This document shows, piece by piece, positions 48,177 to 58,393 of a DNA stretch of 64,000 nt (its first letter is position 1; the number at the start of each line of letters is the position of its first letter). The stretch spans positions 372,001 through 436,000 of the forward strand of contig NZ_JADPMV010000001.1 in assembly GCF_018398425.1 (NCBI RefSeq), in the 5' to 3' direction. The translations under genes were made by a program, and so were the position numbers. The notes beneath the pieces are model-generated. The model made no database searches and was not told the DNA's origin. It was given only the letters and a program-made list of their open reading frames with translations. Origin of the DNA: Pseudomonas lalucatii (GTDB lineage Bacteria > Pseudomonadota > Gammaproteobacteria > Pseudomonadales > Pseudomonadaceae).

Positions 48177-48611
48177 TTAACCGGCGAGGCGCTTGTCCAG
48201 CGACAACTTGCCAGCGCCCTCGACCAGCACCGCCACGCTGATGGCCAGCAGCGCCAGGGCGAACTCATAGCCGTTGCTGCTCATGAAGAAGCCATTGGCC
48301 AGGTGCACGCTGACGATTGCCACCAGCATGGTCAGCGCCAGTACCGCCGCCGCCGGTCGGGCCAGCACCCCGACGATCAATGCCACGCCACCGAAGAACT
48401 CGGCGCTGCCGGCCAGCAGTGCCATCAGGTAGCCCGGCGCCAGGCCGATGCTTTCCATCCACTGGCCGACACCCTCCAGGCCGTAACCGCCGAACCAGCC
48501 GAACAGCTTCTGCGCGCCGTGGGCGGCGAAGGTCACGCCGGCGACGATCCGCAGTACGGTCAGGCCGTAACCGGCTTGGGTGGCAACCAGGGACTTGAGT
48601 AGAGCATTCAT
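48177..48611 (-). CDS. DoxX family membrane protein
   Basis: 144 residues with four membrane helices. It carries family features GLTVLRIVAGVTFAAHGAQKLFGWFGG, GLAPGYLMALLAGSAEFFGGVALIVG and VHLANGFFMSSNGYEFALAL. DoxX-like proteins are small quinone-type or thiol-stress-associated membrane proteins; the exact role here is unknown. It stands alone, convergent with the foldase gene. Confidence 0.92.
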   Translation of the reverse strand: MNALLKSLVATQAGYGLTVLRIVAGVTFAAHGAQKLFGWFGGYGLEGVGQWMESIGLAPGYLMALLAGSAEFFGGVALIVGVLARPAAAVLALTMLVAIVSVHLANGFFMSSNGYEFALALLAISVAVLVEGAGKLSLDKRLAG

Positions 48612-48730
48612 GGGGCAGCATTCCTGTCTTGGGAAGAGATGCCGGTATATTAAACGAATTAAACGATGCTAATAGCGCAAAATTCCCCACAAACAAATCT
48701 ATTTACTAGATATTTAGTGAGCAATGCCCG

Positions 48731-50122
48731 TCAGTGAGGCTCCAGCAGATAGCGCTCGCGGTCGTAGGCCAGGTAGTACTTGTTCACGCTGTTCACGTAG
48801 CTGACCACCCCCATGCCAACCTGCTCCAGGGCGATCCGCTCGACCTGGAAGAACCACTGGTTGGGGTTCAGTCCGCGCCGCCTGGCCTCGGCGCGCATGC
48901 TCTGCACCCGCTGTGGCCCCAGGTTGTAGCCCGCCAGAACGAAGGCCATGCGTTCGCGCTCGTTGAGCCGCGGGCTGTTGAAAAAGTTGCGCCGAATCAT
49001 CGCCAGGTAGCGGGCGCCGGCCTGCACATTGTTCTCCAGTGTCGCGATATCGCCGACCCCGACGCTGCGCGCGGCAGCCGGGGTGATCTGCATCAGGCCG
49101 GTGGCGCCACCGGCGCCGCGCGCGCCGGGGTTGAGCGTGGACTCCTTGAATGCCAGCGCCGCCAGCGTCAGCCAGTCGAACTGCTGCTCGCCGGCATGCC
49201 GCTGCAACACCGGGCGCAGCTGCTCCAGACGCTGGCGCTCGACGCGCCCCAGGGGGGAGTGGACCCGATACAGGCGCCGGTAGATGCGCTGGAAGGCCGC
49301 GTCCTGGTCGGCCGGAGCGCGGTAGCTCTTGAGGAAGCGATCGATGCTGGCCGCCAGGGCCGGGGCATCGCGGCGCACGAACCAGCGCAGGTCGCCGTCA
49401 CTGGCCAGGACCAGATGCGGCTCCAGGCGCAGCTTCGGCATGACCTTGACCCAGCGCTCGGCGATCGGCTGCTCCACCGCGGTGACGCTGAAGATACCGG
49501 CCTGGACCATTTCCAGCACGTCCTCGACCGCCAGGCTCGGGTCGACCCACTCGACGATGATCGGCGGCTTCTTGGCCGCGATCAGCTGCCGGTTGAGCCG
49601 CTGTACCGCCTCGCCCGCGGCGCTGCCGGCCGGCAGCGCCAGGCTGCGGCCCGACATCTGCTCCAGGCTGTGATAGCGGCGATCGCCCTGGCGCGCCACG
49701 ACGATCAGCGGCACGTTGCTGCGAATCGCCGCGCTGGCCCGGACGTTGCCGCCAGCCCCCAGGCCGAGCAACTCGCCCGGCGCCACCAGGTCGCCCTCGC
49801 CACGCCGCAAGGCCGCCAGCAACTGATCCTTGGCCATGGGCACCATCTTGAGCTTGAGCCCCGCGCCGCCCTTCCCGCTGCGATTGAGGAACTGCTCGAA
49901 CGCACGCAGGCGGTGGTACTCCACGCCGATGCTCTGGCCTTTGACCTCCCCGGAACTGTTGCGGCTCTGGTTGACCAGCACCCGCAACTCACCGCTGCCG
50001 CGGATGCTCGCCAGATCCCGCGCAGGCACCGGGCGCACCACTTCCTGCGGGCCGGCCAGGCGCGCCATGGCCGGCCACGGCAGCAGCAGCAACAGGCACA
50101 GGACGAACAATGGTCGCGACAT
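48731..50122 (-). CDS. MltF-like lytic transglycosylase with solute-binding domain
   Basis: 463 residues from the ATG at 50122. Signal peptide MSRPLFVLCLLLLLPWPAMA. Residues about 40-270 are a bacterial extracellular solute-binding fold (GELRVLVNQ, GVEYHRLRAFEQF, GDLVAPGE). From about 300 the SLT catalytic domain shows ALAFKESTLNPGARGAGGATGLMQITPAAA, with the catalytic Glu and GLMQ motif, and later YNLGPQRV. It cleaves peptidoglycan in the periplasm. The family typically combines a regulatory binding domain with the transglycosylase. Confidence 0.92.
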   Translation of the reverse strand: MSRPLFVLCLLLLLPWPAMARLAGPQEVVRPVPARDLASIRGSGELRVLVNQSRNSSGEVKGQSIGVEYHRLRAFEQFLNRSGKGGAGLKLKMVPMAKDQLLAALRRGEGDLVAPGELLGLGAGGNVRASAAIRSNVPLIVVARQGDRRYHSLEQMSGRSLALPAGSAAGEAVQRLNRQLIAAKKPPIIVEWVDPSLAVEDVLEMVQAGIFSVTAVEQPIAERWVKVMPKLRLEPHLVLASDGDLRWFVRRDAPALAASIDRFLKSYRAPADQDAAFQRIYRRLYRVHSPLGRVERQRLEQLRPVLQRHAGEQQFDWLTLAALAFKESTLNPGARGAGGATGLMQITPAAARSVGVGDIATLENNVQAGARYLAMIRRNFFNSPRLNERERMAFVLAGYNLGPQRVQSMRAEARRRGLNPNQWFFQVERIALEQVGMGVVSYVNSVNKYYLAYDRERYLLEPH

Positions 50123-50354
50123 CGCGGCTCCAGGACAGGGTCGCACGCTTCGGGAGCGGGTCGACTGAGAGTACGGCCAGCGCGGACAAGTTCCCCGGGC
50201 GCGCGGCGCGCGGAGGGTCGCACAGGCCCGTTCCGGATACCAGAACAGCCCGTCAACTGGCAGCAGAACCAGACCCCAAGCCCTTGAAAGCAATGGGCTT
50301 ATTTCTGGTTAAAAAGCTTTGCTATGCTGCCACCCCCAGCCAGCAGGTAGCACC

Positions 50355-51179
50355 ATGCAGCTCATCGACATTGGCGTCAACCTGACCCACCCCAGCTTTG
50401 CCGGACAGCATCGGGCTCTGCTCGACCGCGCCTACGCCGCCGGTGTCTGCCAGATCCTGGTGACCGGCACCAGCCTGGACGAGAGCGAGCAGGCCATCGC
50501 GTTGTGCCAGCAGCTGGATGAACCGGGCCAACAACTGTTCAGCACCGCCGGGGTCCACCCCCACGACGCCAAGAGCTGGACCGGCGACAGCGCCGCGCGG
50601 CTCAAGGCCCTGCTGGCCGAGCCCAGGGTGCGGGCAGTCGGCGAATGCGGGCTCGACTTCAACCGCGACTTCTCCCCCCGCCCGCAACAGGAGAAGGCCC
50701 TGGAGGAACAGCTGGCCCTGGCCGTCGCCCTGCAGATGCCGGTGTTCCTGCACGAGCGCGACGCCGACCAGCGCCTGCTGGAGATCCTCCGCGACTACCG
50801 CGACCGCTTGCCGGCGGCGGTGGTGCATTGCTTCACCGGCGAGAAGCGCGCGCTGTACAACTACCTCGATCTGGACCTGCATGTCGGCATCACCGGCTGG
50901 ATCTGCGATGAGCGTCGCGGCAGCCACCTGCACCCGCTGGTGCGGGAGATCCCGGCCGGCCGGCTGATGCTGGAGAGCGACTCGCCCTTCCTGCTGCCGC
51001 GCAGCCTGCGGTCCAAGCCGAAGAGCGGGCGCAACGAGCCGGCCCTGCTCGGCGAGGTCCTGCGCGAGGTGGCCTTGCACCGGGGCGAATCCCAGGAACG
51101 CCTGGCGGCGCACACTACCGCCGCCGCCCGCCAGTTCTTCGACCTGCCGGCGATCGACGAGGAGCCACAGGCCGATTAG
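50355..51179 (+). CDS. tatD: TatD family metal-dependent nuclease
   Basis: 274 residues from the ATG at 50355 ([12 protein letters not shown]). The family metal-binding motifs are present: DIGVNLTH (D-x-x-x-N-x-x-H variant), [41 protein letters not shown] and SDSPFLLPR. TatD is a Mg2+-dependent exonuclease active in DNA repair or RNA turnover. It is divergent from the transglycosylase and convergent with the thioesterase. The recognised family is DNase TatD. Confidence 0.92.
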   Translation: MQLIDIGVNLTHPSFAGQHRALLDRAYAAGVCQILVTGTSLDESEQAIALCQQLDEPGQQLFSTAGVHPHDAKSWTGDSAARLKALLAEPRVRAVGECGLDFNRDFSPRPQQEKALEEQLALAVALQMPVFLHERDADQRLLEILRDYRDRLPAAVVHCFTGEKRALYNYLDLDLHVGITGWICDERRGSHLHPLVREIPAGRLMLESDSPFLLPRSLRSKPKSGRNEPALLGEVLREVALHRGESQERLAAHTTAAARQFFDLPAIDEEPQAD

Positions 51180-51189
51180 GCGCCTGACC

Positions 51190-51993
51190 TCAGGCGAACA
51201 CCGTCACCGTCTGCCGGCTGATCGCCAGCAACTCGCCGCCCGGGCTCCACAGCGCTGCGGCGATATGCCCGTAGCCATCGCGGGCGTACTCGATGTGGGC
51301 CAGGTAACGGCACCACTCCAGGGTATCCATCGCGGCCACCGGCTGGACGAACTCGATGGTCCAGGTCAGCGAGCTGCCGGGTGCCGGTGCACGCAGGTGC
51401 GACAATACGGCCGGCGGCCAGGCGTCGACCAGGGCCAGCAGGTGCGCTTCGCTCAGGGGCTGCACCTGCCCCTCGACCTCCGGCCGCAGGCGCACCCAGC
51501 CGCCCATCTGCCGCGACGGATTATTGCTGAACGGCATGCCGCCGATGCCCCAGCGCATCGCCAGGAACCGGGTGAACGACGGGGTCACATTGGCGATATA
51601 GGGCAGCTCCTGACACTCCTCCACCGGCTTGAGCTGCGGCGCCGCCTCCGCGGCGACGCTGATCGTCGAGTTCCGCGCGGCGCCGAAGCTGCCCTGCACC
51701 AGGGTGACCACCTGACCATCCTGCACGGCCCGCCCCAGTACCTGGCTGACCGCCTTGCCCTCGCGCAGCACTTCGACCTGAAAGCTCACCGGCAGGGCCG
51801 GCGCCACCGGGCCGACGAAGGTCACCGCCAGGGAACGGACCGGGCGCCCCGTCGGCACCCGGGCGCCCATGGCCTCATACAGCAACGCCGCCACCAGACC
51901 GCCGAAGCTGGCGCGCCCCTGGGCCCAGGCGGCCGGTATCTGCAGCGACGTGGCGTCGGTTCGAACGGCCTGGAGCAATTCGGAAAAGGTCAT
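51190..51993 (-). CDS. TesB-like acyl-CoA thioesterase
   Basis: 267 residues forming a double hotdog. FGGLVAALLYEAM and RSLAVTFVGPV belong to the first fold and LTWTIEFVQPVAAMDTLEWCRYLAHIEYARDGYGHIAAALWSPGGELLAISRQTV to the second. The C-terminal 'DGYGHIAAALWSPGGELLAISRQ' block is diagnostic of TesB/YbaW-type thioesterases. Acyl chain preference is unknown. Confidence 0.9.
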   Translation of the reverse strand: MTFSELLQAVRTDATSLQIPAAWAQGRASFGGLVAALLYEAMGARVPTGRPVRSLAVTFVGPVAPALPVSFQVEVLREGKAVSQVLGRAVQDGQVVTLVQGSFGAARNSTISVAAEAAPQLKPVEECQELPYIANVTPSFTRFLAMRWGIGGMPFSNNPSRQMGGWVRLRPEVEGQVQPLSEAHLLALVDAWPPAVLSHLRAPAPGSSLTWTIEFVQPVAAMDTLEWCRYLAHIEYARDGYGHIAAALWSPGGELLAISRQTVTVFA

Positions 51994-52119
51994 GACTACC
52001 TCGGGACAGTTGTTCGCGGCTGATCTTAGGGGAAACCCGCGCCGCGCCGATAGGCCGGCAGCAGGCCGCTTCGGCCAATCGGCGCGGCATTTCGGCGCGG
52101 CTGTCGCCAGGCGCGAGCC

Positions 52120-54114
52120 TCACCGCGCCCGGCTGAGCCGCCACGGCAGCGCCCGGCGCAGAGCGGCCAGGCGCTGGCGCAACAGCGCCGGCGTGCCACC
52201 CGCGCCGGCATAACGCTGCGCCTCGAAGGCCGCGGCAAACGCGCGGATCGCCTGTGCCTGCCGGGGCAGCGCGCGCGCCGCCCGCTCGGCATAGTCCCGC
52301 GCTCCCTCGCCCGGCTGCCGGTGCAGGCCGTGGCGCCCCAGCAGACGCTCGAAGCGCTGAAAAGCCCGGCGCTGCGGATCGCGTTGACGGCGCCAGGGCC
52401 TGAACAGGGCAAGCGCCAGCAGACTCAGCAGCGCGGCGGCCCCACCCCCCAGATACAACGCCGGCAGGTGGCCATCGAACTGCCCGAACCAGCGCTGCAA
52501 CAGCCGCAGCTGCTGGTCGGCCTGGTAGCCGAGGACCCAGCGCTGCCAGCCGTAGTTGAGGTTGTCCCAACCCAGGCGCAACTGGTTGAGCCAACCCAGC
52601 TGCCGGTAGCGCAACGGCGAGAAGGGCGAGTCTTCGAGGAAGCTCTGCTCCTCGACCAGCGCCTCTTCCAGGCCCTGCTCGATGCGCTCCGGCGCCACCT
52701 GGAAGGTCGGGTCGACGCTGGTCCATCCCGTGCCGGGCAGCCAGTATTCGACCCAGGCGTGGGCATCGAACTGGCGCACCTGCACGTAGTCGCCGCTCGG
52801 GTTGTATTCTCCGCCCTGGTAACCGGCCACCACCCGCGCCGGGATGCCGGCCGCGCGCAGGACGAAGGTCATGGCCCCGGCGTAGTGGGCGCAGAAGCCC
52901 CGGCGACTATCGAAGAGAAAGGCGTCGACGCTGTCCGCGTCCAGGCTGGGCGGCCGCAGGGTGTAGACATAGGGCTCGCGATGGAAATGGCCGAGCAGTG
53001 CCTGGACCAGACGCTCGGGCTGCGCGTGCTCGCGCGCGAGCTGCACGGCCCAGGCGCGGCTGCGCGGATTCCCCTGCGCCGGCAGCTGCAGGGCCCGGCG
53101 TGCGCCGGCCTCGGCGCCGGGCCCCTCGGGCTCGCGCACGGCATCGGGCCAGGAGGTCACCTCGTAGAGCAGCGAGCGCTCGACCGGCTGCGTCCGCTGC
53201 AGGCGGAAGTCGCTCATCTGCCGGGCCCCCGGCAGCGAGGTTTCGGCGACATCCAGGGCAAACAGCCAGGGCTGGGCACTGGGCTGCATGACGATGCTGT
53301 AGCGCAGCGGCTCGCCGCGCTTGTGCCAGGTCGGTGCCACCGGCCGCACGGCCGCGGACTGCGACCAGCGCCGGCCATCGAACCGCTCGAAGGTCAGGGC
53401 ACGCCAGTACAACTGGCTGCGCGGCGGCGCCTGGCCATCGAAGCGGGCCCTGAAGGCCAGCGCAGCGGAACGGCTCAGCTCGGCGATATCCGCCGGGGCC
53501 ATGCTGTCGGCCAGGCCGCTGACGCCCTTGTCGCTGGGCATCGGCAAGGACCATAGCGGCCCCAGCCGGGGGAAGAAGACGAACAGCAGCAGCATCAGCG
53601 GCAGCGCCTGCAGCAACAGCGCGCCGGCCAGCCGCGCGGTCGGCCAGGGCTGGGTGGCCAGGGCGCCCTGCTGCAGGCCGATCAGGGCGGCGAGCAAGGC
53701 GGTGACCGGCAGCAGGCTGAACAGCGCGGCGAGCATGCCGTCATCGAACAGGTAGGCGGTGACCACGGCGAAGAAGCCGAGGAAGATCAGCACCAGGGCA
53801 TCGCGCCGCGTGCGCATCTCCAGCAATTTGAGGATGAAGACGGCGATCAGCAGCACGACCGCCGCGTCCAGGCCGACCAGGCCGCCCCGCGACAACCACA
53901 CCCCGCTGGCGACCAGCAGCAACAGCAGGGCCTTGACCCAGGCGCTGGGATAGCCGGCGCGCATGCGATAGATCTGGATTCGCCAGGCTGCGCAGCCGAG
54001 CCACAGCACGGTGGTCCACGCCGGCAGATGGCCGAGGTGGGGGATGATCACCAGCAACTGGGCGACCAGCAGCCAGCTCAGGCTGACCCGGGGAATGCCC
54101 GGCTGCGGACTCAC
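52120..54114 (-). CDS. tgpA: DUF3488/transglutaminase-like membrane protein TgpA
   Basis: 664 residues starting at a GTG (54112-54114). N-terminal membrane helices (about residues 10-185, DUF3488), a large periplasmic domain with transglutaminase fold, then one more helix (about 560) and a cytosolic tail (DUF4129-like). The catalytic triad is Cys408 (RRGFCAHYAG), His452 (DAHAWVEYW) and Asp468 (SVDPT). In P. aeruginosa TgpA is essential for viability. It is the last gene of the moxR-DUF58-tgpA operon, overlapping the DUF58 stop by GTGA. Confidence 0.95.
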   Translation of the reverse strand: MSPQPGIPRVSLSWLLVAQLLVIIPHLGHLPAWTTVLWLGCAAWRIQIYRMRAGYPSAWVKALLLLLVASGVWLSRGGLVGLDAAVVLLIAVFILKLLEMRTRRDALVLIFLGFFAVVTAYLFDDGMLAALFSLLPVTALLAALIGLQQGALATQPWPTARLAGALLLQALPLMLLLFVFFPRLGPLWSLPMPSDKGVSGLADSMAPADIAELSRSAALAFRARFDGQAPPRSQLYWRALTFERFDGRRWSQSAAVRPVAPTWHKRGEPLRYSIVMQPSAQPWLFALDVAETSLPGARQMSDFRLQRTQPVERSLLYEVTSWPDAVREPEGPGAEAGARRALQLPAQGNPRSRAWAVQLAREHAQPERLVQALLGHFHREPYVYTLRPPSLDADSVDAFLFDSRRGFCAHYAGAMTFVLRAAGIPARVVAGYQGGEYNPSGDYVQVRQFDAHAWVEYWLPGTGWTSVDPTFQVAPERIEQGLEEALVEEQSFLEDSPFSPLRYRQLGWLNQLRLGWDNLNYGWQRWVLGYQADQQLRLLQRWFGQFDGHLPALYLGGGAAALLSLLALALFRPWRRQRDPQRRAFQRFERLLGRHGLHRQPGEGARDYAERAARALPRQAQAIRAFAAAFEAQRYAGAGGTPALLRQRLAALRRALPWRLSRAR

Positions 54115-55067
54115 GGCGCCGCTCCGAACAGCGCCAGGGCGCGCAGGCAGCGCTCGCGGTGGGCATCGCCGCTGTCGGCTGCCAGCGTCCGCCCCGGCAG
54201 GTGCAGGGCGAACGGCTGGTGCCGCGCGGAGAGCTTCAGCACCCAGTGGCAGAGCCGCGCCAGGCGCGTCTCGACATCGCCGTCCAGGGCCGCGAAGTCC
54301 AACTGCGGGTCACGGCCGCTGAGGGTCGCGAAGTCCTTGATCAGCAAGCCCTGGCCGCGGGAGTAGGCCTTCCAGTGCAGACGCTGGCGGGAATCGCCGG
54401 GCTGGTAGGCTCTCAGGCCCTGGAAGTCGTCGCAGCCATGGCCCAGGGGGTGCAGCCCCAACTCTTCCAGCTCATCGCCGCCACCCGCCGACTGCGGCAG
54501 CTCGCCGGGCAGCGGCCGCGGGTAGACCAGCAGTGCCTGATCCAGGTCGACCCAGCTCCAGGCCACCAGGATGCCCAGGGGAAAACGGCTCTCGATCCGC
54601 AAGCGTCCGGGCCGCAGCCAGCCGCGGCGCAGCGTGGTCAGGCTCAACTCGCAGTCGCCCGCGCCCTGGACCGGTACGTCGACCAGTTGCAGCGCATCCT
54701 GCGACCAGCCCAGGCCGATCGCCTGATGCGCCCGCCGGCGGTCCTCCAGGCGCACCCGGAGGATGCCCTGTTCGCCGAGAAAGACCGCCTCCGCGGCGAC
54801 GGCCTTGAGGGTCAGCCCGGCCAGGTTGCGGTAGGTATGGAGGATGGCGACGACGAACACCGACCCCAGCAGGAAGGTCAGGCCGTAGGCCAGGCTGTTC
54901 TGGTAGTTGATCGCCGCCAGCAGCATCGGCACCAGGGCCAGCACGTAAACGGCGCCGATGCGGGTCGGGCGGATGAAGATCTTGCGCTGGTCGAGCCTGA
55001 CGCTGCTGGCGGCGGGAATCCGCCGGTCCAGCCAGCGCGTCCAGTAGGGTTTGAACAGCCCGATCAA
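54111..55067 (-). CDS. DUF58 domain protein
   Basis: 318 residues from a TTG at 55065-55067 (M-IGLFKPYWTRWLDRRIPAAS); the start overlaps the moxR stop by TTGA. Two membrane helices (VYVLALVPMLLAAINY, LTFLLGSVFVVAILHTY) are followed by a soluble beta-rich part with the DUF58 motif (LRAYQPGDSRQRLHWKAYSRGQGLLIKDF). DUF58 proteins occur with MoxR ATPases and transglutaminase-like proteins; they are thought to be scaffold or regulatory factors, but mechanism is not established. Confidence 0.92.
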   Translation of the reverse strand: MIGLFKPYWTRWLDRRIPAASSVRLDQRKIFIRPTRIGAVYVLALVPMLLAAINYQNSLAYGLTFLLGSVFVVAILHTYRNLAGLTLKAVAAEAVFLGEQGILRVRLEDRRRAHQAIGLGWSQDALQLVDVPVQGAGDCELSLTTLRRGWLRPGRLRIESRFPLGILVAWSWVDLDQALLVYPRPLPGELPQSAGGGDELEELGLHPLGHGCDDFQGLRAYQPGDSRQRLHWKAYSRGQGLLIKDFATLSGRDPQLDFAALDGDVETRLARLCHWVLKLSARHQPFALHLPGRTLAADSGDAHRERCLRALALFGAAP

Positions 55068-55981
55068 AGTGCCGGCACCTCGCGCAGCAGCCACTGCACC
55101 AGGGCCCCGCCGCCATGCCCGGTGGGATCGGCCCGCTCGCGCAGGCGGTGCGCGACCACCGAGGGCAGCACCGCCTGCACATCCTCGGGGATCACATAGT
55201 CGCGGCCATCGAGCAAGGCCCAGGCGCGGGCCGCCGCCAGCAGCGCGAGGCTGGCGCGCGGCGACAGGCCCTGGGCGAATTGCGGCTGGCTGCGGGTGGC
55301 CTCGACCAGGCGCAGGACGTAGTCGATCAGCGCATCGCTGGCCCGCACCCTCGGCACCTCGGCCTGGACGGCCGCCAGCGCCTCGTGGTCGAGCACCGCT
55401 TGCAGGCGTGGCAGCAGCGAGCGGCGTGGATCGCCGAGGAGCAACGCCTTCTCCGCGGCCTGGGCCGGATAGCCGAGGGACAGGCGCATGAGGAAGCGGT
55501 CGAGTTGGGACTCCGGCAGGGCGAAGGTACCACCCTGGCTCACCGGGTTCTGCGTGGCGATGACGAAGAAGGGTTCGGGCAGCGGCCGCGTCGCCCCCTC
55601 TATCGTCACCTGCCCCTCCTCCATGGCCTCGAGCAGTGCGCTCTGGCTCTTCGGCGTGGCCCGGTTGATCTCGTCGGCCAGCAGCAGCTCGGCGAAGATG
55701 GGCCCGGCATGGAAGACGAACTGCCCGGTGTCGCGGTCGAACACCGAGGTGCCGAGGATGTCCCCGGGCAGCAGGTCGGAGGTGAACTGGATGCGCTGAA
55801 AGCTCAGGCCCAGCACCTTGGCCAGGGCATGACTGAGGGTGGTCTTGCCCATTCCCGGCAGGTCTTCGATCAGCAGGTGCCCCCGCGCCAGCAGGCAGGT
55901 CAGGGCCAGGCGTACCTGGGTCTCCTTGCCCAAGAGCACCTGATTCACCGCGTGCAGGCAGGCATCCAGTTTCGTGCGCAT
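55064..55981 (-). CDS. MoxR family AAA+ ATPase
   Basis: 305 residues. Walker A DLPGMGKTTLS (about 40), Walker B LLLADEINRATPKSQSALLEAMEEG, sensor 1 FFVIATQNP and sensor 2 LSPRASLALLAAARAWALL are complete. MoxR ATPases act as chaperones for complex assembly. It is first of the operon moxR-DUF58-tgpA, in which each gene overlaps the next by 4 bp. Confidence 0.96.
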   Translation of the reverse strand: MRTKLDACLHAVNQVLLGKETQVRLALTCLLARGHLLIEDLPGMGKTTLSHALAKVLGLSFQRIQFTSDLLPGDILGTSVFDRDTGQFVFHAGPIFAELLLADEINRATPKSQSALLEAMEEGQVTIEGATRPLPEPFFVIATQNPVSQGGTFALPESQLDRFLMRLSLGYPAQAAEKALLLGDPRRSLLPRLQAVLDHEALAAVQAEVPRVRASDALIDYVLRLVEATRSQPQFAQGLSPRASLALLAAARAWALLDGRDYVIPEDVQAVLPSVVAHRLRERADPTGHGGGALVQWLLREVPAL

Positions 55982-56084
55982 CCGTCACTCCCCATTGCAA
56001 GTGCGCCGATGCTACTGGTCCACGGCCCCCGGGCAAAGCGCCCGGAAACCTTTGCTCACCAAAGTGTGCGCCAGGCCCTCCGCG

Positions 56085-58049
56085 TTACAGGCGGAAATGC
56101 CCGGCCATGCCCTGCAGCTCGCGACCCAGCTCGGCCAGCTGGATACTGGAATTGGCGGACTCGTCCATGGCCGCGGCGGACAGGTCGGCGATATCGCGGA
56201 TCGAGGTGACGCTGCGATTGATCTCCTCGGCCACCGCGGTTTGCTCCTCGGCCGCCGCGGCGATCTGCTGGTTCATCTCGAAGATCTGCGTCACCGCCTC
56301 GGCGATGGCGGCCAGCGCACCCTCGGTCTGGTTGGCGTCCTGCACCACCTGTTCGACCAGTGCGCCGCTCTGGCGCATGTCGGTGACCGAACGCCGGGCG
56401 CCCTCGCGCAGGGTGGCGATCAGGCCTTCGATCTCCGCGGTCGACTGCTGGGTACGCCGCGCCAGGGCGCGGACCTCGTCGGCCACCACGGCGAAGCCGC
56501 GGCCCTGTTCGCCGGCACGGGCCGCCTCGATGGCGGCATTCAGTGCCAGCAGGTTGGTCTGCTCGGCGACGTTCTTGATCACATCCAGCACCGAGTCGAT
56601 GTTCTGGGTGTCCTGGCTGAGGCGCTCGATGCTCTGGGTGGTGGTCTCCACGGCGCTGGCCAGCTCGCCGATCCGCGTCAGGGTCTGGCGCACCACCTCG
56701 ACCCCGCTGCTCACCCGGCGGTCGGCCTGGGCGGTGGAGGCGGCGGCAGCCTCGGCGTTGCGCGCCACCTCGTGCACCGTGGCGGTCATCTCGCTCATGG
56801 CGGTGGCCACCTGGTCGGTTTCCTCTTTCTGTCCGTTCACCCCCTGGCGGGTCTGCTCGGTGCTCGCCGACAGCGACTGCGCGGAAGCGGAAATCTGCGT
56901 CACCCCGCCCTGCAGCCGACCGACCATCTCGCGCAGGTTGTCGGACATGCCCTGCATGGCGGTCAGCAGCTGCCCGACCTCGTCACGCCGCTGCACCTCG
57001 ATGCGCACGCTGAGGTCGCCTTCGGCGATCTGCTGGGCCTGCAGGATCACCTGCTTGAGCGGCCGCACGATCAACAGGGTGATGGCCACGGTCGCCAGCA
57101 GGCCGATCAGCAGCGCCAGCCCGGCGGCCAGCAGGATCAGCAGCGCACTGGCCTGGGACTGCGCCTGCATGTCGGCCTTGCGCAGCTCCTGCGCCTGATC
57201 GACCAGCCCGAGGATGCGCTCGGCCTGCTCGACCAGGCGGGCGTACTCCTGCTTCTGCTGCTGGAGATGGCCGGTGTATTCCTTGAGGCGGTCGTTGAAG
57301 GAGTTGACGTTGCCGACGACCTCGGCCAACACCGAGGCGTAGCCCGGATCGTCCATGGCGTCGCGCAACTCGCCGGCCAGGGCCTGGGCATCCAGGGCGT
57401 CCTGAATCACCGTCTGCACCGCCTCGCCGGAGCTGCGACTCTGCTCCAGACGCACCCGCGCCTGCTCGAGCGCCTGCAGCAGCAGCTGGTGGACCTTGCT
57501 GATCTGCGCGGCCTGCATGACCGAGGTATCGCCCTCCAGGCCCTGGCTGCTCTTGAGCAGGTCGATACCATCCTCGGCCAGGCCCTCCTTGAGCAGATCG
57601 AGGCTGTTGGCCGCACTCACCACCAGCCAGTTGGCACCATCCAGCGACAGGCGCATGTTGTCGGTCAGTTCGACATAGCGGTCGAAGGCGGTCTTGTACT
57701 CACCGATCGCCCCGCCCGCCTCCTCGAGCAGCTTGCGCTCCCCGCCCGGCAACTCGGCCTGCAGGGCTCCGCTGCTGTCGAGAATCGCCTGGGCCTGTTC
57801 ATGCAGGCGCTTGGCGTACTGCACGTCGCCGGTCAGGGCGTACTCCTGCTCGCTCCGGCGCATGCGCTGCACCTGGCTGCCGATCGTGCTCATGCGCTCG
57901 AGCAAGTCCGCGCTGCCCGCCACGCCGCGCAGCGCGGAGAAACCGGTGGCGGCGACCAACAGGGTCAACGACAGCACCACACCAAAACCCAGGGCCAGTT
58001 TCTTCGCCGTGCTCAGGCTGGCGAGCCCTCGCTGCAGGACAGTCCACAT
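56085..58049 (-). CDS. Methyl-accepting chemotaxis protein
   Basis: 654 residues. TM1 at about 18-38 and TM2 at about 301-328 enclose a large, all-helical periplasmic domain of 260 residues, the size of a helical bimodular (HBM) sensor. A HAMP region follows ([24 protein letters not shown]), then the long signalling coiled coil with the tip [22 protein letters not shown]. Methylation regions flank it. The ligand is unknown. There is no C-terminal CheR-binding pentapeptide. Confidence 0.95.
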   Translation of the reverse strand: MWTVLQRGLASLSTAKKLALGFGVVLSLTLLVAATGFSALRGVAGSADLLERMSTIGSQVQRMRRSEQEYALTGDVQYAKRLHEQAQAILDSSGALQAELPGGERKLLEEAGGAIGEYKTAFDRYVELTDNMRLSLDGANWLVVSAANSLDLLKEGLAEDGIDLLKSSQGLEGDTSVMQAAQISKVHQLLLQALEQARVRLEQSRSSGEAVQTVIQDALDAQALAGELRDAMDDPGYASVLAEVVGNVNSFNDRLKEYTGHLQQQKQEYARLVEQAERILGLVDQAQELRKADMQAQSQASALLILLAAGLALLIGLLATVAITLLIVRPLKQVILQAQQIAEGDLSVRIEVQRRDEVGQLLTAMQGMSDNLREMVGRLQGGVTQISASAQSLSASTEQTRQGVNGQKEETDQVATAMSEMTATVHEVARNAEAAAASTAQADRRVSSGVEVVRQTLTRIGELASAVETTTQSIERLSQDTQNIDSVLDVIKNVAEQTNLLALNAAIEAARAGEQGRGFAVVADEVRALARRTQQSTAEIEGLIATLREGARRSVTDMRQSGALVEQVVQDANQTEGALAAIAEAVTQIFEMNQQIAAAAEEQTAVAEEINRSVTSIRDIADLSAAAMDESANSSIQLAELGRELQGMAGHFRL

Positions 58050-58393
58050 AATTATTATTCCTTCCCCATCAGGCTGACGCTTTCAGGATTTCGAGACGCT
58101 CGAACCCTGTGTCGGCAACATAGGAGCAAAGCATTAGCGGCAACAAGCAGTCCGAAGTAAAGCGGGTCGCCATTCGCTATGTGCTGGTCGCTTTTCGGCA
58201 CCCCGTGTCGTTATCCATGGACCCCAGGTCAGGGGCGCGCATCGACTCCCGCGGCCGACGCCTGCTGGCTCCGATGCATGTCACCCTGGACGACAACCCC
58301 GTGGTCGGGGGCAAGGTACTGCTGCCCATCGGCCTGCGACTGGCCTTCAGCCTGGCAGCGGCGACTGCGGCGGCGAGCCGACGCCGCGGGGAC
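58050..58393. other. Spacer between flavin reductase and chemoreceptor genes
   Basis: 344 bp upstream of the chemoreceptor gene and downstream of the flavin reductase gene. It presumably holds the chemoreceptor promoter. A forward frame with RRLLAPMHVTLDDNP was considered but not supported. Confidence 0.4.
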
